Source: Pseudomonas alcaligenes | GTDB taxonomy: Bacteria; Pseudomonadota; Gammaproteobacteria; Pseudomonadales; Pseudomonadaceae | Length of the DNA stretch: 64,000 nt | NCBI RefSeq assembly: GCF_014490745.1 | Contig: NZ_LZEU01000001.1 | Span: 3,499,501-3,563,500, forward strand | Reading direction: 5' to 3' | In this document: positions 9,616 to 18,950 of the stretch, in pieces | Position numbering within the stretch: the first letter of the stretch is position 1 | Layout of the letters: every line of letters starts with the position of its first letter | The notes under the pieces: model-generated | Seen by the model: the letters and a program-made list of their open reading frames with translations, nothing else | Databases searched by the model: none | What the model was told of the DNA's origin: nothing | Translations under genes and position numbers: made by a program

Positions 9616-10089
9616 ATGGCCGTCACCCTCGACAAACCGGTTGCCGACTTCAGCGCCGCCGCCACCAGCGGCCAGCAGGTTGCCCTGAGCGCCCTCAAGG
9701 GCCAGCAAGTGGTGATCTACTTCTATCCGAAGGACAGCACCCCGGGCTGCACCACCGAAGGCCAGGGCTTTCGCGACCAGTACCCGGCCTTCCAGGCCGC
9801 CAATACCGTGGTCTTCGGCGTGTCGCGCGATGGCCTGAAGTCCCACGAGAACTTCAAGTGCAAGCAGGAATTCCCCTTCGAGCTGATCAGCGACAAGGAC
9901 GAAGCGCTCTGCCAGCTGTTCGACGTGATCAAGCTGAAGAAGCTCTACGGCAAGGAATACCTCGGCATCGACCGCAGCACCTTCCTGATCGACGCCAAGG
10001 GCGTACTGCGCCACGAATGGCGCGGCGTGAAGGTGCCCGGCCATGTCGACGCGGTACTGGCTGCCGCCCAGGCCCTGCACAAGGCCTGA
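9616..10089 (+). CDS. bcp: peroxiredoxin Bcp/PrxQ
   Basis: This 157-residue thiol peroxidase reduces H2O2 and organic hydroperoxides in the cytoplasm. The peroxidatic Cys45 lies in the family motif (YPKDSTPGCT). The resolving cysteine found 5 residues later in many PrxQ proteins is absent (Gln50); Cys82 or Cys99 could serve, or the enzyme may work as a 1-Cys peroxiredoxin. A GGAGA site lies 7 nt before the ATG. It probably shares a transcript with gcvR, ending at the terminator at 10098. Confidence 0.95.
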   Translation: MAVTLDKPVADFSAAATSGQQVALSALKGQQVVIYFYPKDSTPGCTTEGQGFRDQYPAFQAANTVVFGVSRDGLKSHENFKCKQEFPFELISDKDEALCQLFDVIKLKKLYGKEYLGIDRSTFLIDAKGVLRHEWRGVKVPGHVDAVLAAAQALHKA

Positions 10090-10097
10090 GCCAGACG

Positions 10098-10125
10098 AAA
10101 AGGGCCGCATCTGCGGCCCTTTTTC
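10098..10125. terminator. bidirectional terminator bcp / tusA-like
   Basis: AAAGGGCCGC and GCGGCCCTTT flank a 4-nt loop, with A- and T-tracts on both sides, between convergent genes. Confidence 0.9.
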
Positions 10126-10138
10126 ATTACAGCGGGTG

Positions 10139-10378
10139 TCAGGTTTTTTTCAGCCAGTAGCGAAACACCCCCGCCTCTTCCTCTTCGCGCAGCAGCTCAT
10201 GCCCGGCCAGGCGGGCAAAGGCACGGAAATCGCGCTGCGAACCGGCATCGGTAGCCGTGACCTTGAGCACCGCACCGCTGGGCAGGCGGTTGAGTTCGAG
10301 CTTGGCCTTGAGCAGCGGCAGCGGGCAGTTCAGGCCACTGGCATCCAGTTCGGCGTCGCAGGTCGGGGTCTCGGTCAT
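10139..10378 (-). CDS. TusA-family sulfur-carrier protein
   Basis: This small protein (79 residues) of the TusA/SirA/YedF family has the invariant Cys in NCPLPLLKAK (Cys18), which carries persulfide sulfur. The start is the ATG at 10378 with GGAGAG 5 nt upstream; the longer frame is not needed. Its position matches PAO1 PA1006, a TusA homologue reported to affect molybdenum homeostasis and nitrate respiration. It is convergent with bcp and divergent from bepA. Whether it acts in tRNA thiolation, molybdenum cofactor supply or both cannot be told from sequence. Confidence 0.88.
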   Translation of the reverse strand: MTETPTCDAELDASGLNCPLPLLKAKLELNRLPSGAVLKVTATDAGSQRDFRAFARLAGHELLREEEEAGVFRYWLKKT

Positions 10379-10479
10379 CAGCACTCTCCAGCAAGGGCCG
10401 GCAAGGATACCGCACAACCCTGGCCAGCTGACCGGCTAGGCAGCTACAGTAAGCCCTTCGTTCGCCAAGAGCCTTGTGC

Positions 10480-11913
10480 ATGAAGCTTCTGCGCCCTTCC
10501 CTGCTCGCCCTTGCCTGCCTGCTCGCGCTACCGAGCCTCGCCGATGACCTGCCGTCGCTCGGCGACTCCAGCTCCGCCCTCGTCTCCCCGGAACAGGAAC
10601 ACCAGCTCGGCCGCGCCTGGCTGAGCATCCTGCGCGGCCAGGTCGACCAGCTGTCCGACCCGCAGCTCAAGGACTATGTTGAAACCAGCGTCTACCGCCT
10701 GGCCGAAACCAGCCAGGTGGAGGATCGGCGCCTGGAGTTCGTCCTGCTCAACAGCCCGCAGCTCAACGCCTTCGCCGCTCCCGGCGGGATCATCGGGGTC
10801 AACGGCGGCCTGTTCCTCTATGCCCAGACCGAAGCCGAATACGCCTCGGTACTGGCCCACGAACTGGCGCACTTGTCGCAACGCCACTTCGCCCGCGGCA
10901 TCGAGGCCCAGCAGCGCATGCAGGTACCGGTGATGGCCGCCATGCTCGCCGGCATCGTCGCCGCCGCAGCCGGCGCCGGCGATGCCGGCATCGCCACCAT
11001 CATGGGCGCCCAGGCTGCCGCCATCCAGGAACAGCGGCGCTTCTCCCGGCAGAACGAACAGGAGGCCGACCGCATCGGCCTGCTCAACCTGGAAAAGGCC
11101 GGCTACGACCCGCGCGCCATGCCCAGCATGTTCGAACGCCTGATGCGCCAGTACCGCTACGACTCCAAGCCGCCGGAATTCCTCCTCACCCACCCGGTGA
11201 CCGAGTCGCGCATCGCCGACACCCGCAACCGCGCCGAGCAGTACCGCGCCGGCGGGGTCGAAGACAGCCTGCGCTACCAGTTGCTGCGCGCCCGCGTGCA
11301 GCTGACCTTCGAGGAAACCCCGGGCATCGCCGCCAAGCGCTTCCGCGCCATGCTCGAGAGCAACCCCAAGCTGGACGCCGCGCGCTACGGCCTGGCCATC
11401 GCCCAGATCAAGGCCGGCCAGCTGAACGAGGCACGCAGCGGGTTGCAGGAACTGCTGGGCAAGGCCCCGGACGACATCACCTACAACCTGGCCATGGTCG
11501 ACCTCGACATCACCGCCAATCGCGCCGCCGACGCGCGCCAGCGGGTCGAACGCCTGCGCGGCCTGTATCCGGGCAACTACCCGCTGGAACAGGCGCGCAT
11601 CGATCTGATGCTCAAGCAAGGCCAGAAGAAGGATGCCGAGAAAACCCTCGACGAACTGCTCAAGCAGCGCCCGCATGACCCCGACATCTGGTACCAGGTG
11701 GCCGAGGTACGTGGCATGACCGGCAACATCATCGGCCTGCACCAGGCCCGTGCCGAGTACTTCGCCCTGGTCGGCGACTACGACCAGGCCCTGGAACAGC
11801 TCGACCTGGCCAAACACCGCGCCAGCAACAACTTCCCTCTGGCCTCGCGCATCGACGCACGCCAGCAGGAGCTGCAGGCCGAGAAGCGCGCCATCGACAA
11901 GATGATGCGCTGA
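10480..11913 (+). CDS. bepA: periplasmic chaperone/metalloprotease BepA
   Basis: This M48-family zinc protease has 477 residues with a signal peptide (about 1-21, cleavage after SLA). Zinc ligands are His127 and His131 of HELAH and Glu195 of NEQEAD; His238 (LLTHPV) fits the inhibitory plug histidine of E. coli BepA. TPR repeats fill the C-terminal half. BepA assists LptD folding and degrades stalled outer-membrane proteins at the BAM complex. The start is the ATG at 10480, followed by MKLLRP. It ends at a strong terminator shared with nadA. Confidence 0.93.
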   Translation: MKLLRPSLLALACLLALPSLADDLPSLGDSSSALVSPEQEHQLGRAWLSILRGQVDQLSDPQLKDYVETSVYRLAETSQVEDRRLEFVLLNSPQLNAFAAPGGIIGVNGGLFLYAQTEAEYASVLAHELAHLSQRHFARGIEAQQRMQVPVMAAMLAGIVAAAAGAGDAGIATIMGAQAAAIQEQRRFSRQNEQEADRIGLLNLEKAGYDPRAMPSMFERLMRQYRYDSKPPEFLLTHPVTESRIADTRNRAEQYRAGGVEDSLRYQLLRARVQLTFEETPGIAAKRFRAMLESNPKLDAARYGLAIAQIKAGQLNEARSGLQELLGKAPDDITYNLAMVDLDITANRAADARQRVERLRGLYPGNYPLEQARIDLMLKQGQKKDAEKTLDELLKQRPHDPDIWYQVAEVRGMTGNIIGLHQARAEYFALVGDYDQALEQLDLAKHRASNNFPLASRIDARQQELQAEKRAIDKMMR

Positions 11914-11925
11914 TCCAGCGCCCAC

Positions 11926-11954
11926 AAAAAAGCCCGGCACTGCCGGGCTTTTTT
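11926..11954. terminator. bidirectional terminator bepA / nadA
   Basis: GCCCGGC and GCCGGGC surround a 3-nt loop, with six A before and six T after, between convergent genes. Confidence 0.92.
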
Positions 11955-11969
11955 GTATCTGCGTGGCAA

Positions 11970-13028
11970 TCAGGCGTTGCCGCTCAGCTTCAGGCGCGCC
12001 GCCTGGGTGAAGTCGAGCATGCGCTTGAGCGGCTTGATCGCCCGCGGGATCAGCGCCGGCTCGACGAGGATCTCGTTGCTGCCCTCGCGCAGGCACTGCA
12101 GGGTGCGCTGCAGGGTGTTCATGGCCATCCACGGGCAGTGCGCACAGCTGCGGCAGGCCGCGCCGTTGCCGGCGGTAGGCGCCTCGATGAACTCCTTGTC
12201 CGGACACAGCTGCTGCATCTTGTAGAAGATGCCGCGATCGGTGGCGACGATGAAGGTCTTGTTCGGCAGGGTCTGCGCCGCCTTGATCAGTTGGCTGGTG
12301 GAGCCCACCGCGTCGGCCAGCTCGATCACCGCCTCCGGCGACTCCGGGTGCACCAGGATCGCGGCCTGCGGATAGAGCGCCTTCATGTCCTCCAGCTGCT
12401 TGGCCTTGAACTCCTCGTGGACGATGCAGGCGCCGTCCCACAGCAGCATGTCGGCTCCGGTCTCGCGCTGGATGTAGCGGCCCAGATGCTGATCCGGCGC
12501 CCAGAGGATCTTCTCGCCGTTGTCCATCAGGCTCTCGACGATTTCCAGCGCGCAGCTGGAGGTCACCACCCAGTCGGCCCGCGCCTTCACCGCCGCCGAG
12601 GTGTTGGCATAGACCACCACGGTGCGTTCCGGATGCTGGTCGCAGAAGGCCGAGAACTCGTCCACCGGGCAGCCCAGGTCGAGCGAGCAGGTGGCATCCA
12701 GGGTCGGCATCAGCACGCGCTTTTCCGGATTGAGGATCTTCGCCGTCTCGCCCATGAACTTGACCCCGGCCACCACCACGGTCTGCGCCTGGTGCTGGTT
12801 GCCGAAGCGGGCCATTTCCAGGGAGTCGGAGACGCAGCCGCCGGTTTCCTCGGCCAGCGCCTGGATCACCGGGTCGCAGTAGTAGTGCGCCACCAGCACA
12901 GCATTCTGCTTCTTCAGCTCGGCGGCGATCTCGCTGCGGTAGAAGGCCTCCTGCTCGGGCGTCAGGGCGACCGGCTGCTTGGCATCGAGGTGGGCCTGAA
13001 CCAACAGGCGTTCGGAAATATGCGTCAT
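11970..13028 (-). CDS. nadA: quinolinate synthase
   Basis: NadA condenses iminoaspartate with dihydroxyacetone phosphate to quinolinate in NAD synthesis and carries an oxygen-sensitive [4Fe-4S] cluster. The 352-residue protein shows the three expected cluster cysteines in [20 protein letters not shown] and the C-terminal [10 protein letters not shown] context, plus AHYYCDP and [13 protein letters not shown]. The ATG at 13028 (MTHISERLL) gives the usual Pseudomonas length. It is convergent with bepA and its promoter side faces tRNA-Lys. Confidence 0.97.
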   Translation of the reverse strand: MTHISERLLVQAHLDAKQPVALTPEQEAFYRSEIAAELKKQNAVLVAHYYCDPVIQALAEETGGCVSDSLEMARFGNQHQAQTVVVAGVKFMGETAKILNPEKRVLMPTLDATCSLDLGCPVDEFSAFCDQHPERTVVVYANTSAAVKARADWVVTSSCALEIVESLMDNGEKILWAPDQHLGRYIQRETGADMLLWDGACIVHEEFKAKQLEDMKALYPQAAILVHPESPEAVIELADAVGSTSQLIKAAQTLPNKTFIVATDRGIFYKMQQLCPDKEFIEAPTAGNGAACRSCAHCPWMAMNTLQRTLQCLREGSNEILVEPALIPRAIKPLKRMLDFTQAARLKLSGNA

Positions 13029-13138
13029 GACATCAGACCTGCAGGCGCGGGTAGGCAAGCGTCGAGTATACCATCCGGGCTTGCCGCCCCAGAACGGCAG
13101 CGGCCAGCCAGAGCCGGACGCCGGCTTTTCGCGGGCAT

Positions 13139-13168
13139 AAAAAAAGCCAGTCTTGCGACTGGCTTTTG
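13139..13168 (-). terminator. terminator of tRNA-Lys
   Basis: GCCAGTC and GACTGGC flank a 4-nt loop, followed by seven T on the minus strand, 5 nt past the tRNA. Confidence 0.9.
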
Positions 13169-13173
13169 CGATT

Positions 13174-13249
13174 TGGTGGGTCGTGTAGGATTCGAACCTA
13201 CGACCAATTGGTTAAAAGCCAACTGCTCTACCAACTGAGCTAACGACCC
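13174..13249 (-). tRNA. tRNA-Lys (TTT)
   Basis: This 76-nt tRNA has acceptor GGGTCGT/ACGACCC, anticodon loop CTTTTAA (anticodon TTT), T-arm GTTCGAATC, and an encoded CCA. The equivalent gene in P. aeruginosa is an attachment site for pKLC102/PAPI-1-type islands; no island is present here. Confidence 0.97.
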
Positions 13250-13306
13250 AACGCGGGGCGTATAATACTGATTTAATTCAGAAAAACAACACCCCTCGAA
13301 AAAAAT

Positions 13307-13981
13307 TTAGAAATAACGAGTGGGGTCGACCAGCCCGGCCGCCACAAAGCCCGCCCGGCGCAGGCGGCAGCTATCGCATTTGCCACAGGCGCGGCCGTCG
13401 TCATCGGCCTGGTAGCAGGACACGGTCAGCGCGTAATCCACCCCATGCCCGACCCCGATCTCGACGATCTGCGCCTTGCTCAGGTTCTGCAGCGGTGCCT
13501 GAATGCGGAAACCCTGCCCTTCCACGCCTTCACGGGTCGCCAGGTTGGCCACCCGCTCAAAGGCCTCGATGAAGGCCGGGCGGCAGTCCGGGTAGCCGGA
13601 ATAGTCCACCGCGTTGACCCCGATGAAGATGTCGTGAGCACCGAGCACTTCGGCCCAGCCCAGGGCCAGGGAGAGGAACACGGTATTGCGCGCCGGCACA
13701 TAGGTCACCGGAATGCCTTGCGTCGGCTCCTCGGGCACGGCGATCGAGCTGTCGGTCAGTGCCGAGCCGCCGATGCCATTGAGGTTGAGGCCGATCACCT
13801 TGTGCTCGACCACTCCCAGCTGGGCCGCCACTCGCTCGGCGGCCTGCAGTTCGGCGCGATGGCGCTGGCCATAATCGAAACTCATGCTGTAGCAGGCAAA
13901 CCCCGCAGCCTTGGCCTGAGCCAGGATGGTGGCGGAATCGAGGCCGCCGGAGAGCAGCACCACGGCTTTTTTTGCAGTCAT
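13307..13981 (-). CDS. queC: 7-cyano-7-deazaguanine synthase
   Basis: QueC converts 7-carboxy-7-deazaguanine plus ammonia and ATP to preQ0, a queuosine precursor. The 224-residue protein has the PP-loop motif SGGLDS at residues 11-16 and a C-terminal zinc-binding cluster (SCYQ, then [10 protein letters not shown]). It follows queE by 15 nt on the same strand, so the two enzymes that make preQ0 are co-expressed. The gene ends 57 nt before tRNA-Lys in an AT-rich spacer. Confidence 0.97.
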   Translation of the reverse strand: MTAKKAVVLLSGGLDSATILAQAKAAGFACYSMSFDYGQRHRAELQAAERVAAQLGVVEHKVIGLNLNGIGGSALTDSSIAVPEEPTQGIPVTYVPARNTVFLSLALGWAEVLGAHDIFIGVNAVDYSGYPDCRPAFIEAFERVANLATREGVEGQGFRIQAPLQNLSKAQIVEIGVGHGVDYALTVSCYQADDDGRACGKCDSCRLRRAGFVAAGLVDPTRYF

Positions 13982-13996
13982 GTCGGTAATCTCGAA

Positions 13997-14644
13997 TCAG
14001 TGGCCAGGGGCGTCGTTCCACAGGAGCTTGTGCAGCTGCAACTGGAAACGTACCGGCAGGTTGTCGGCGATGATCCACTCGGCCAGCTCGCGAGGGTTGA
14101 CCTGCTGGTGACTGGGAGAGAACAGCACCTCGCCGGCACGTTCGTCCAGGCGGTACTCGATCAGCTTGAACACGGCCCAGTCGTAGTCATCGCGCGAGCA
14201 GATGACGAACTTGACCTGGTCGTTGCGGGTCAGCTCGCACATGTTGCTGTACAGGTTGCGCGCCACTTCGGCCGAGCCCGGGGTCTTCAGGTCGACCACC
14301 CGACTGACGCGCCGGTCGGTGGCGGCAATATCCATGGCCCCGCTGGTCTCCAGGGAGACCTGGTAGCCGGCATCGCACAGCCGCTCCAGCAGCGGGATGC
14401 AATTGGGCTGGGCCAGCGGCTCGCCGCCGGTGACGCAGACATGGCGCGGCTTGTAGCCAGCCACCTGTTCGAGGATGGCGTCCAGGCTGACGACCTCGCC
14501 GCCACTAAAGGCATAGGCACTGTCGCAGTATTGGCAGCGCAGCGGGCAGCCGGTCAGGCGAACGAATACCGTGGGCAGGCCACTGGTACGCGCTTCGCCC
14601 TGCAGCGAGTAGAAAATCTCGGTAATGCGCAGGGTTTGTTGCAT
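13997..14644 (-). CDS. queE: 7-carboxy-7-deazaguanine synthase
   Basis: This radical-SAM enzyme contracts the ring of 6-carboxy-tetrahydropterin to 7-carboxy-7-deazaguanine, the step before QueC. The 215-residue protein has the cluster motif C-x3-C-x2-C (GCPLRCQYCDS), the N-terminal EIFYSLQGEA segment, and a GGEPL SAM-binding motif. The ATG at 14644 (MQQTLRITEIF) is preferred over an in-frame ATG at 14677, which sits too close to its GGAGG. Confidence 0.95.
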   Translation of the reverse strand: MQQTLRITEIFYSLQGEARTSGLPTVFVRLTGCPLRCQYCDSAYAFSGGEVVSLDAILEQVAGYKPRHVCVTGGEPLAQPNCIPLLERLCDAGYQVSLETSGAMDIAATDRRVSRVVDLKTPGSAEVARNLYSNMCELTRNDQVKFVICSRDDYDWAVFKLIEYRLDERAGEVLFSPSHQQVNPRELAEWIIADNLPVRFQLQLHKLLWNDAPGH

Positions 14645-14794
14645 ATGAGCACCGGGCGTGACGGCGAAACAGGCCATCCGCCTCCGTTGCGAGTGATTCG
14701 GGGCGGCGAGTTTAAACGAAAAAATTTGCGGGAGACATTTCTAACGCCCGCCATGCGACGACCTGAAGGCAATCCACTCCCGAAAGGCGACCAT

Positions 14795-14824
14795 AAAAAA
14801 GCCCGCGACGGGCGCGGGCTTCTT
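14795..14824 (-). terminator. terminator of the tol-pal-cpoB operon
   Basis: GCCCGCG and CGCGGGC flank a 5-nt loop, and six T follow on the minus strand, about 20 nt past cpoB. Confidence 0.88.
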
Positions 14825-14841
14825 GAGCAGCAGCGACAGGC

Positions 14842-15663
14842 TCAGGGCATGCGCTGCAGATCGCGCTGAGCCAGCTGGGCCGCCGAAGAGCCCGGATACT
14901 GGGCAATCAGCTGCTGCAGGATGCCCTTGGCGCGCTCGGTGTTACCCAGGCGCTGCTCGACATCGGCCAGCTTGAACAGCGAGTCCGGCACCTTGGCGTG
15001 GCTCGGGTAACTGGCAGCCACCTGGGCGAAGGCCTTGCCGGCCGCCTGCAGGTCGCCATTGGCCAGGTTGACCTCACCCAGCCAGTACTGCGCGTTGCCG
15101 GCGTACTGGCTCTGCGGGTACTTGCGCAGGAAGGCGGTGAAGGCCTGGCTGGCCTTGGGGAAATCCTTGGCCTTGATCAGGTCGAAGGCAGCGTCGTAGT
15201 AGAGCTTTTCCTTCGCCGGGTCGGCCGGTTCATTGCTGGCTGCCGGAGCCTGTTGGGCCGGGGCAGCGGGAGCATCGTTGGCGTTGATCGCGCCATCGGT
15301 TGGAGCATTCTGAGCAGGGGCTGCGGCGCCAGCGGCACCTCCGGCCTGCAAGCGGCTGTCGATATCCTGATAACGCGCCTGGCTTTCTTGCTTGAGGCGT
15401 TGGATCTCGTTCTGCTGTTCTTCAACCATGCCGCGCAGCTGGGCAAGTTCTTCCTGCATCTGCTGCAACTGCATGAACAGCTCGCCCTGCGCCGAGGTCG
15501 GGGCCGCAGCCCCGCCCCCGGCGTAGGCGCCGTTCGTACCATAACCCACGGGCGGATAGCTGCTGCCGTAACCGGCGCTGCCATCCTCCACGGGAACCTC
15601 GGCCAGTGCCGCGAGCGGCAGGACGAGAGCCAGAGAGGTCAGAGTACGAAGGCACTTACGCAT
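14842..15663 (-). CDS. cpoB: Tol-Pal coordinator CpoB (YbgF)
   Basis: This 273-residue periplasmic protein has a signal peptide (about 1-21, ALA-E), a coiled coil at about 60-100 that forms trimers in E. coli (FMQLQQMQEELAQLRGMVEEQ), an Ala/Pro/Gln-rich linker, and a C-terminal TPR domain (about 150-273) ending in the typical SAAQLAQRDLQ. CpoB couples PBP1B peptidoglycan synthesis with Tol-driven outer-membrane constriction. It is the last gene of the operon, 6 nt after pal. Confidence 0.94.
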   Translation of the reverse strand: MRKCLRTLTSLALVLPLAALAEVPVEDGSAGYGSSYPPVGYGTNGAYAGGGAAAPTSAQGELFMQLQQMQEELAQLRGMVEEQQNEIQRLKQESQARYQDIDSRLQAGGAAGAAAPAQNAPTDGAINANDAPAAPAQQAPAASNEPADPAKEKLYYDAAFDLIKAKDFPKASQAFTAFLRKYPQSQYAGNAQYWLGEVNLANGDLQAAGKAFAQVAASYPSHAKVPDSLFKLADVEQRLGNTERAKGILQQLIAQYPGSSAAQLAQRDLQRMP

Positions 15664-15669
15664 GACGAA

Positions 15670-16167
15670 TTACTTACGCAGTTCGACGCGACGGTTCTGG
15701 GCCCAGGACTGCTCGTCGTTGCTGGTAGCAACCGGACGCTCTTCGCCGTAGGAAACCAGTTCCAGCTGAGCCGGGGAAACGCCCTGCAGAACCAGGTAGC
15801 GCTGAACGGCCTTGGCACGACGCTCGCCCAGGGCCATGTTGTACTCGCGGGTACCGCGCTCGTCGGTGTGGCCTTCCAGAACGACGCGAGCGCCGTTGCC
15901 TTTCAGATCCTTGGCGTGTACGTCCAGAGCGCGCATGGCTTCCGGCTTCAGGTCGGAGCTGTCGTATTCGAAGTAGAAGGTGGTGATGGCGCGCAGAGCG
16001 GCTTCTTCGCTCAGGGAACCGTCAACGCCGCTACCGTTGGCGTTGTAGCCACCGTTCGGGTCAACAGCGTTTTCGCCGGAGTTGTCGCCGCCTTTGGACG
16101 AGCAACCAACAGCAACGGCCAGAGCCAGGCCCAGAGCGGCAAATTTGCCAAATTTCAGCATTTCCAT
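15670..16167 (-). CDS. pal: peptidoglycan-associated lipoprotein Pal (OprL)
   Basis: This outer-membrane lipoprotein (165 residues) has lipobox VAVGC (Cys22), a flexible Gly/Asn-rich linker and a C-terminal OmpA-like domain that binds diaminopimelate ([46 protein letters not shown]). Pal holds the outer membrane to peptidoglycan and is moved by TolB. Codon use is strongly biased, as expected for an abundant protein. There are 56 nt between tolB and pal. Confidence 0.97.
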   Translation of the reverse strand: MEMLKFGKFAALGLALAVAVGCSSKGGDNSGENAVDPNGGYNANGSGVDGSLSEEAALRAITTFYFEYDSSDLKPEAMRALDVHAKDLKGNGARVVLEGHTDERGTREYNMALGERRAKAVQRYLVLQGVSPAQLELVSYGEERPVATSNDEQSWAQNRRVELRK

Positions 16168-16223
16168 GGTGTAACTCCTAATAGTTTCTAGGTGTGTTTA
16201 AAGCAAAACGTGTTGGCACCGCA

Positions 16224-17531
16224 TCAGTTCAGATAGGGCGACCAGGATGGCTCCCGGACATCACCTTGCGCGGTGGGAATCGGAAGTCTGAAACGCCCAT
16301 TGGTGGAGACGAGCATCAGTACTCCGCGGCCCTGCTGGCGGGTGGCGTAGATTAGCATGGTGCCGTTTGGCGCAACAGTGGGCGAGTCGTCCAGGCTGGT
16401 CTCGGAGAGGATGCGCGGAGCCGAGCCGGCACGCGCCAGATCCTGGGCTGCCACCTTGAAGTTGGTGAAGCCATCCTGGCGATGGATCATCACCAGCATC
16501 TTCTCGTCAGCCGACAGTTTCGGGTTGGCGTTGTAGTTGCCGGTGAAGGTAACCCGCTCCACCGCACCCGAGTTGATGTTCTGCTTGTAGATCTGCGGTT
16601 TGCCGGCACGGTCGGAGGTGAAGTAGATGGTCTGGCCATCCTGCCCCCAGAACGGCTCGGTATCGATGGCGTAATGGTTGGTCACGCGGCGCAGCTGACG
16701 GCTGCCCAGATCCATCACGTAGATTTCCGGGTTGCCATCCTTGGACAGCACGAACGCCAGGCGATTGCCATCCGGCGAGAACGCCGGCGCGCCATTCAGG
16801 CCTTCGAAGTTGGTGATCTGCTCACGACGACCGGTATCGATGTGCTGCACGAAGATGCGCGGGCGACGCTGTTCGAACGACACATAGGCGATGCGACGAC
16901 CGTCCGGGGCATAGCGAGGCGACAAGATCGGCTCACGCGATTGCAGCAGGGTCACGCCACGCGCGCCGTCGTAATCCGAACGCTGCAGGGTGTAGCGGGT
17001 GTTGTTGACCGAGAAGCGCTCGGCGGTGACATACAGCATCTTGGTGGAGAAAGCGCCCTTGATGCCGGTCAGCTTCTCGAACGACTGGTCGGCCACGTAG
17101 TGCGCCATGTCGCGCAGCTGATCCGGGGTACCACCGACGCTGCCAGCCACCACCTGCTGCTGGCTCGCCACATTGAACAGGGCGTACTGCACCTGCAGAC
17201 GACCACCATTCGGCACGATGCTGCCGACCATCACGTACTGGGCGCCCAGAGCCTGCCAGTCGCGGTAGATGATCTCGCTGGCCTGGGTCGGCAGGCTGAT
17301 CATGTTCTGCCGCGGGATCGGGGCATACATGCCACTGTTGCGCAGGTCATTGCCGATGATCTCGGCCATGTCCTCTGGCAGCACGGTACCGCCCTGCCAG
17401 CCAAAGGGAACAACGGCAATCGGGATAGCCCTGTTGGCCCCTTCGGTTACGGAGATGTTCTTTTCATCGGCGACAGCCAAACCGGCTGCGCAGCAAAGAA
17501 CAACAAGCAACCCTCGAAGAATGTTGATCAC
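16224..17531 (-). CDS. tolB: Tol-Pal translocation protein TolB
   Basis: This 435-residue periplasmic protein has a signal peptide (about 1-21), an N-terminal domain containing the TolA-binding arm, and a six-bladed beta-propeller with [25 protein letters not shown] and similar repeats. TolB cycles between TolA and Pal. The start is a GTG at 17531 whose first bases overlap the tolA stop (GTGA, 4 nt), so translation is coupled. Confidence 0.97.
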   Translation of the reverse strand: MINILRGLLVVLCCAAGLAVADEKNISVTEGANRAIPIAVVPFGWQGGTVLPEDMAEIIGNDLRNSGMYAPIPRQNMISLPTQASEIIYRDWQALGAQYVMVGSIVPNGGRLQVQYALFNVASQQQVVAGSVGGTPDQLRDMAHYVADQSFEKLTGIKGAFSTKMLYVTAERFSVNNTRYTLQRSDYDGARGVTLLQSREPILSPRYAPDGRRIAYVSFEQRRPRIFVQHIDTGRREQITNFEGLNGAPAFSPDGNRLAFVLSKDGNPEIYVMDLGSRQLRRVTNHYAIDTEPFWGQDGQTIYFTSDRAGKPQIYKQNINSGAVERVTFTGNYNANPKLSADEKMLVMIHRQDGFTNFKVAAQDLARAGSAPRILSETSLDDSPTVAPNGTMLIYATRQQGRGVLMLVSTNGRFRLPIPTAQGDVREPSWSPYLN

Positions 17532-18481
17532 AGGTCCAGATCCTCTGGTGTAAATGTCATTTTGAACGAGCGGTAGGGAGCGAAATCCGCAGAACTGATC
17601 CCCTGCATCTCAGGAATTTGTCCCACGTTGCGCACCGCAGTCACCGCCGAACTGTCAAAAGCAGCATCGCCACTGGAACGCACCACCGAAGCATTGGTAA
17701 TGGTGCCATCGGGCAGCATATTCACCTGCACGGTTACGGTCATGCCATTTCGAGCAGACGGCGGACGACTCCAGCGAGCAGACACTTCCTTGCGAATTAG
17801 ATCATCGAAATTGCCCGTCACCTGATCGCCAACCTCATCGGCCAGCGCCTGTTGCCGCTCGGTCGTGTCGGAGAGCAGCTCGGCCAGAGCCGCCGCCTTC
17901 TTGTCATCGACAGCCTTACGCGCCGCTTCCTGAGTTTTCTTCTTGGCCGCTTCGGCAGCCGCTTTCTTTTTAGCCTCTTCCGCCGCTTTCTTCTTGGCGG
18001 CCTCGGCAGCCTTCTTCTTGGCTTCTTCGGCGGCTTTCTTCTTCTCGTCCTCGGCCTTTTTCTTGGCGATATCGGCGAGCTTCTTCTGCTCGGCTGCCTT
18101 TTCCGCAGCCTCGGCCTTTTTCGCCTCGGCTTCGGCCTGCTTCTTGGCTACCTCAGCTTTGGCTGCCTCGGCCTGCTTTTGTTCCGCCGCTTCCTGCTTC
18201 TTCTGCTCTTCCTTCTTGGCCTCGAGCTGCTCCTGCTCGTACTGGCGAGCAGCCGTCTTCTTGGCCTCGCCGGCGATCTTCTGATTGGTCTGGGTAGTGG
18301 CCTGGCTCTGCGACTTCAGCTGGTACAGGGTCGCCTGCACGATCGGCTTGGCCGGCGGCAGCTCGGGGGCGAAGTGGAAGCTGACGAACAGCATGGCAAA
18401 CATCAGGGCGTGCAGGGTGACTGCCCAGACCGTTGGCCAGAAGTAGCTTTCCGAAGAAGAGCGCGTGCTGCTCTGCTGCAT
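17528..18481 (-). CDS. tolA: Tol energy-transducing protein TolA
   Basis: TolA (317 residues) links the inner-membrane TolQR motor to TolB/Pal. It has one N-terminal transmembrane helix (about 15-37), a long Ala/Lys/Glu helix (about 65-205, with repeats such as KKKAEEA), and a C-terminal domain III (about 215-317) that contacts TolB and bacteriocins. The first base of its ATG is the last base of the tolR stop (TGATG). The low-complexity helix generates long spurious frames on the other strand. Confidence 0.96.
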   Translation of the reverse strand: MQQSSTRSSSESYFWPTVWAVTLHALMFAMLFVSFHFAPELPPAKPIVQATLYQLKSQSQATTQTNQKIAGEAKKTAARQYEQEQLEAKKEEQKKQEAAEQKQAEAAKAEVAKKQAEAEAKKAEAAEKAAEQKKLADIAKKKAEDEKKKAAEEAKKKAAEAAKKKAAEEAKKKAAAEAAKKKTQEAARKAVDDKKAAALAELLSDTTERQQALADEVGDQVTGNFDDLIRKEVSARWSRPPSARNGMTVTVQVNMLPDGTITNASVVRSSGDAAFDSSAVTAVRNVGQIPEMQGISSADFAPYRSFKMTFTPEDLDL

Positions 18482-18939
18482 CAGGGTGCCTCAGTGATCA
18501 GCCCGACGTTACCCACGCCGGCCTGCTGCAAGCCACCCATCACGGCCATTACCGAGCCGTAGTCGACCGCCTTGTCGCCACGCACGAAGACTTGCACCTT
18601 CTTACCCTGGCTGGCGTTCTGGCTCATGATCGCGGTGACCGTCTGCACCAGCTGCGGCAGCGCAGTGGCGGTCTCGCTCTGCTTGCCCTGATCCGGGTCG
18701 ACTTCCTCGCCCATGTTCCAGTAGTAGGTCTTGTCGGCCTTGATCGAGATGGTCAGTACGCGGGAGTTGTTGTCCTGCGGCAGGGCTTCGCTGGAAACCT
18801 TGGGCAGGTCGACCTTGACCCCCTGATTGAGCATCGGGGCGGTCACCATGAAGATCACCAGCAGCACCAGCATCACGTCGATGTAGGGCACGACGTTCAT
18901 CTCGGCGACCGGTTTGCGTTTGTTGCGAATTCTGGCCAT
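18481..18939 (-). CDS. tolR: Tol motor protein TolR
   Basis: This ExbD/TolR-family protein has 152 residues from the ATG at 18939 (MARIRNKRKPVAEMNVVPYIDVMLVLLVIFMVTAPML): one transmembrane helix containing the proton-path Asp (PYIDVMLVLL) and a periplasmic domain that binds peptidoglycan. A GTG at 18954 overlapping the tolQ stop would add 5 residues; family alignment favours the ATG. Confidence 0.95.
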   Translation of the reverse strand: MARIRNKRKPVAEMNVVPYIDVMLVLLVIFMVTAPMLNQGVKVDLPKVSSEALPQDNNSRVLTISIKADKTYYWNMGEEVDPDQGKQSETATALPQLVQTVTAIMSQNASQGKKVQVFVRGDKAVDYGSVMAVMGGLQQAGVGNVGLITEAP

Positions 18940-18950
18940 AGGGCTGCGTC

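Noticed and set aside
17880..18260. Repetitive short-period sequence in tolA, resembling a repeat array
   Set aside because: It encodes the Ala/Lys/Glu helix of TolA domain II; there are no constant repeats with unique spacers, so it is not CRISPR. I saw no CRISPR array in the window.
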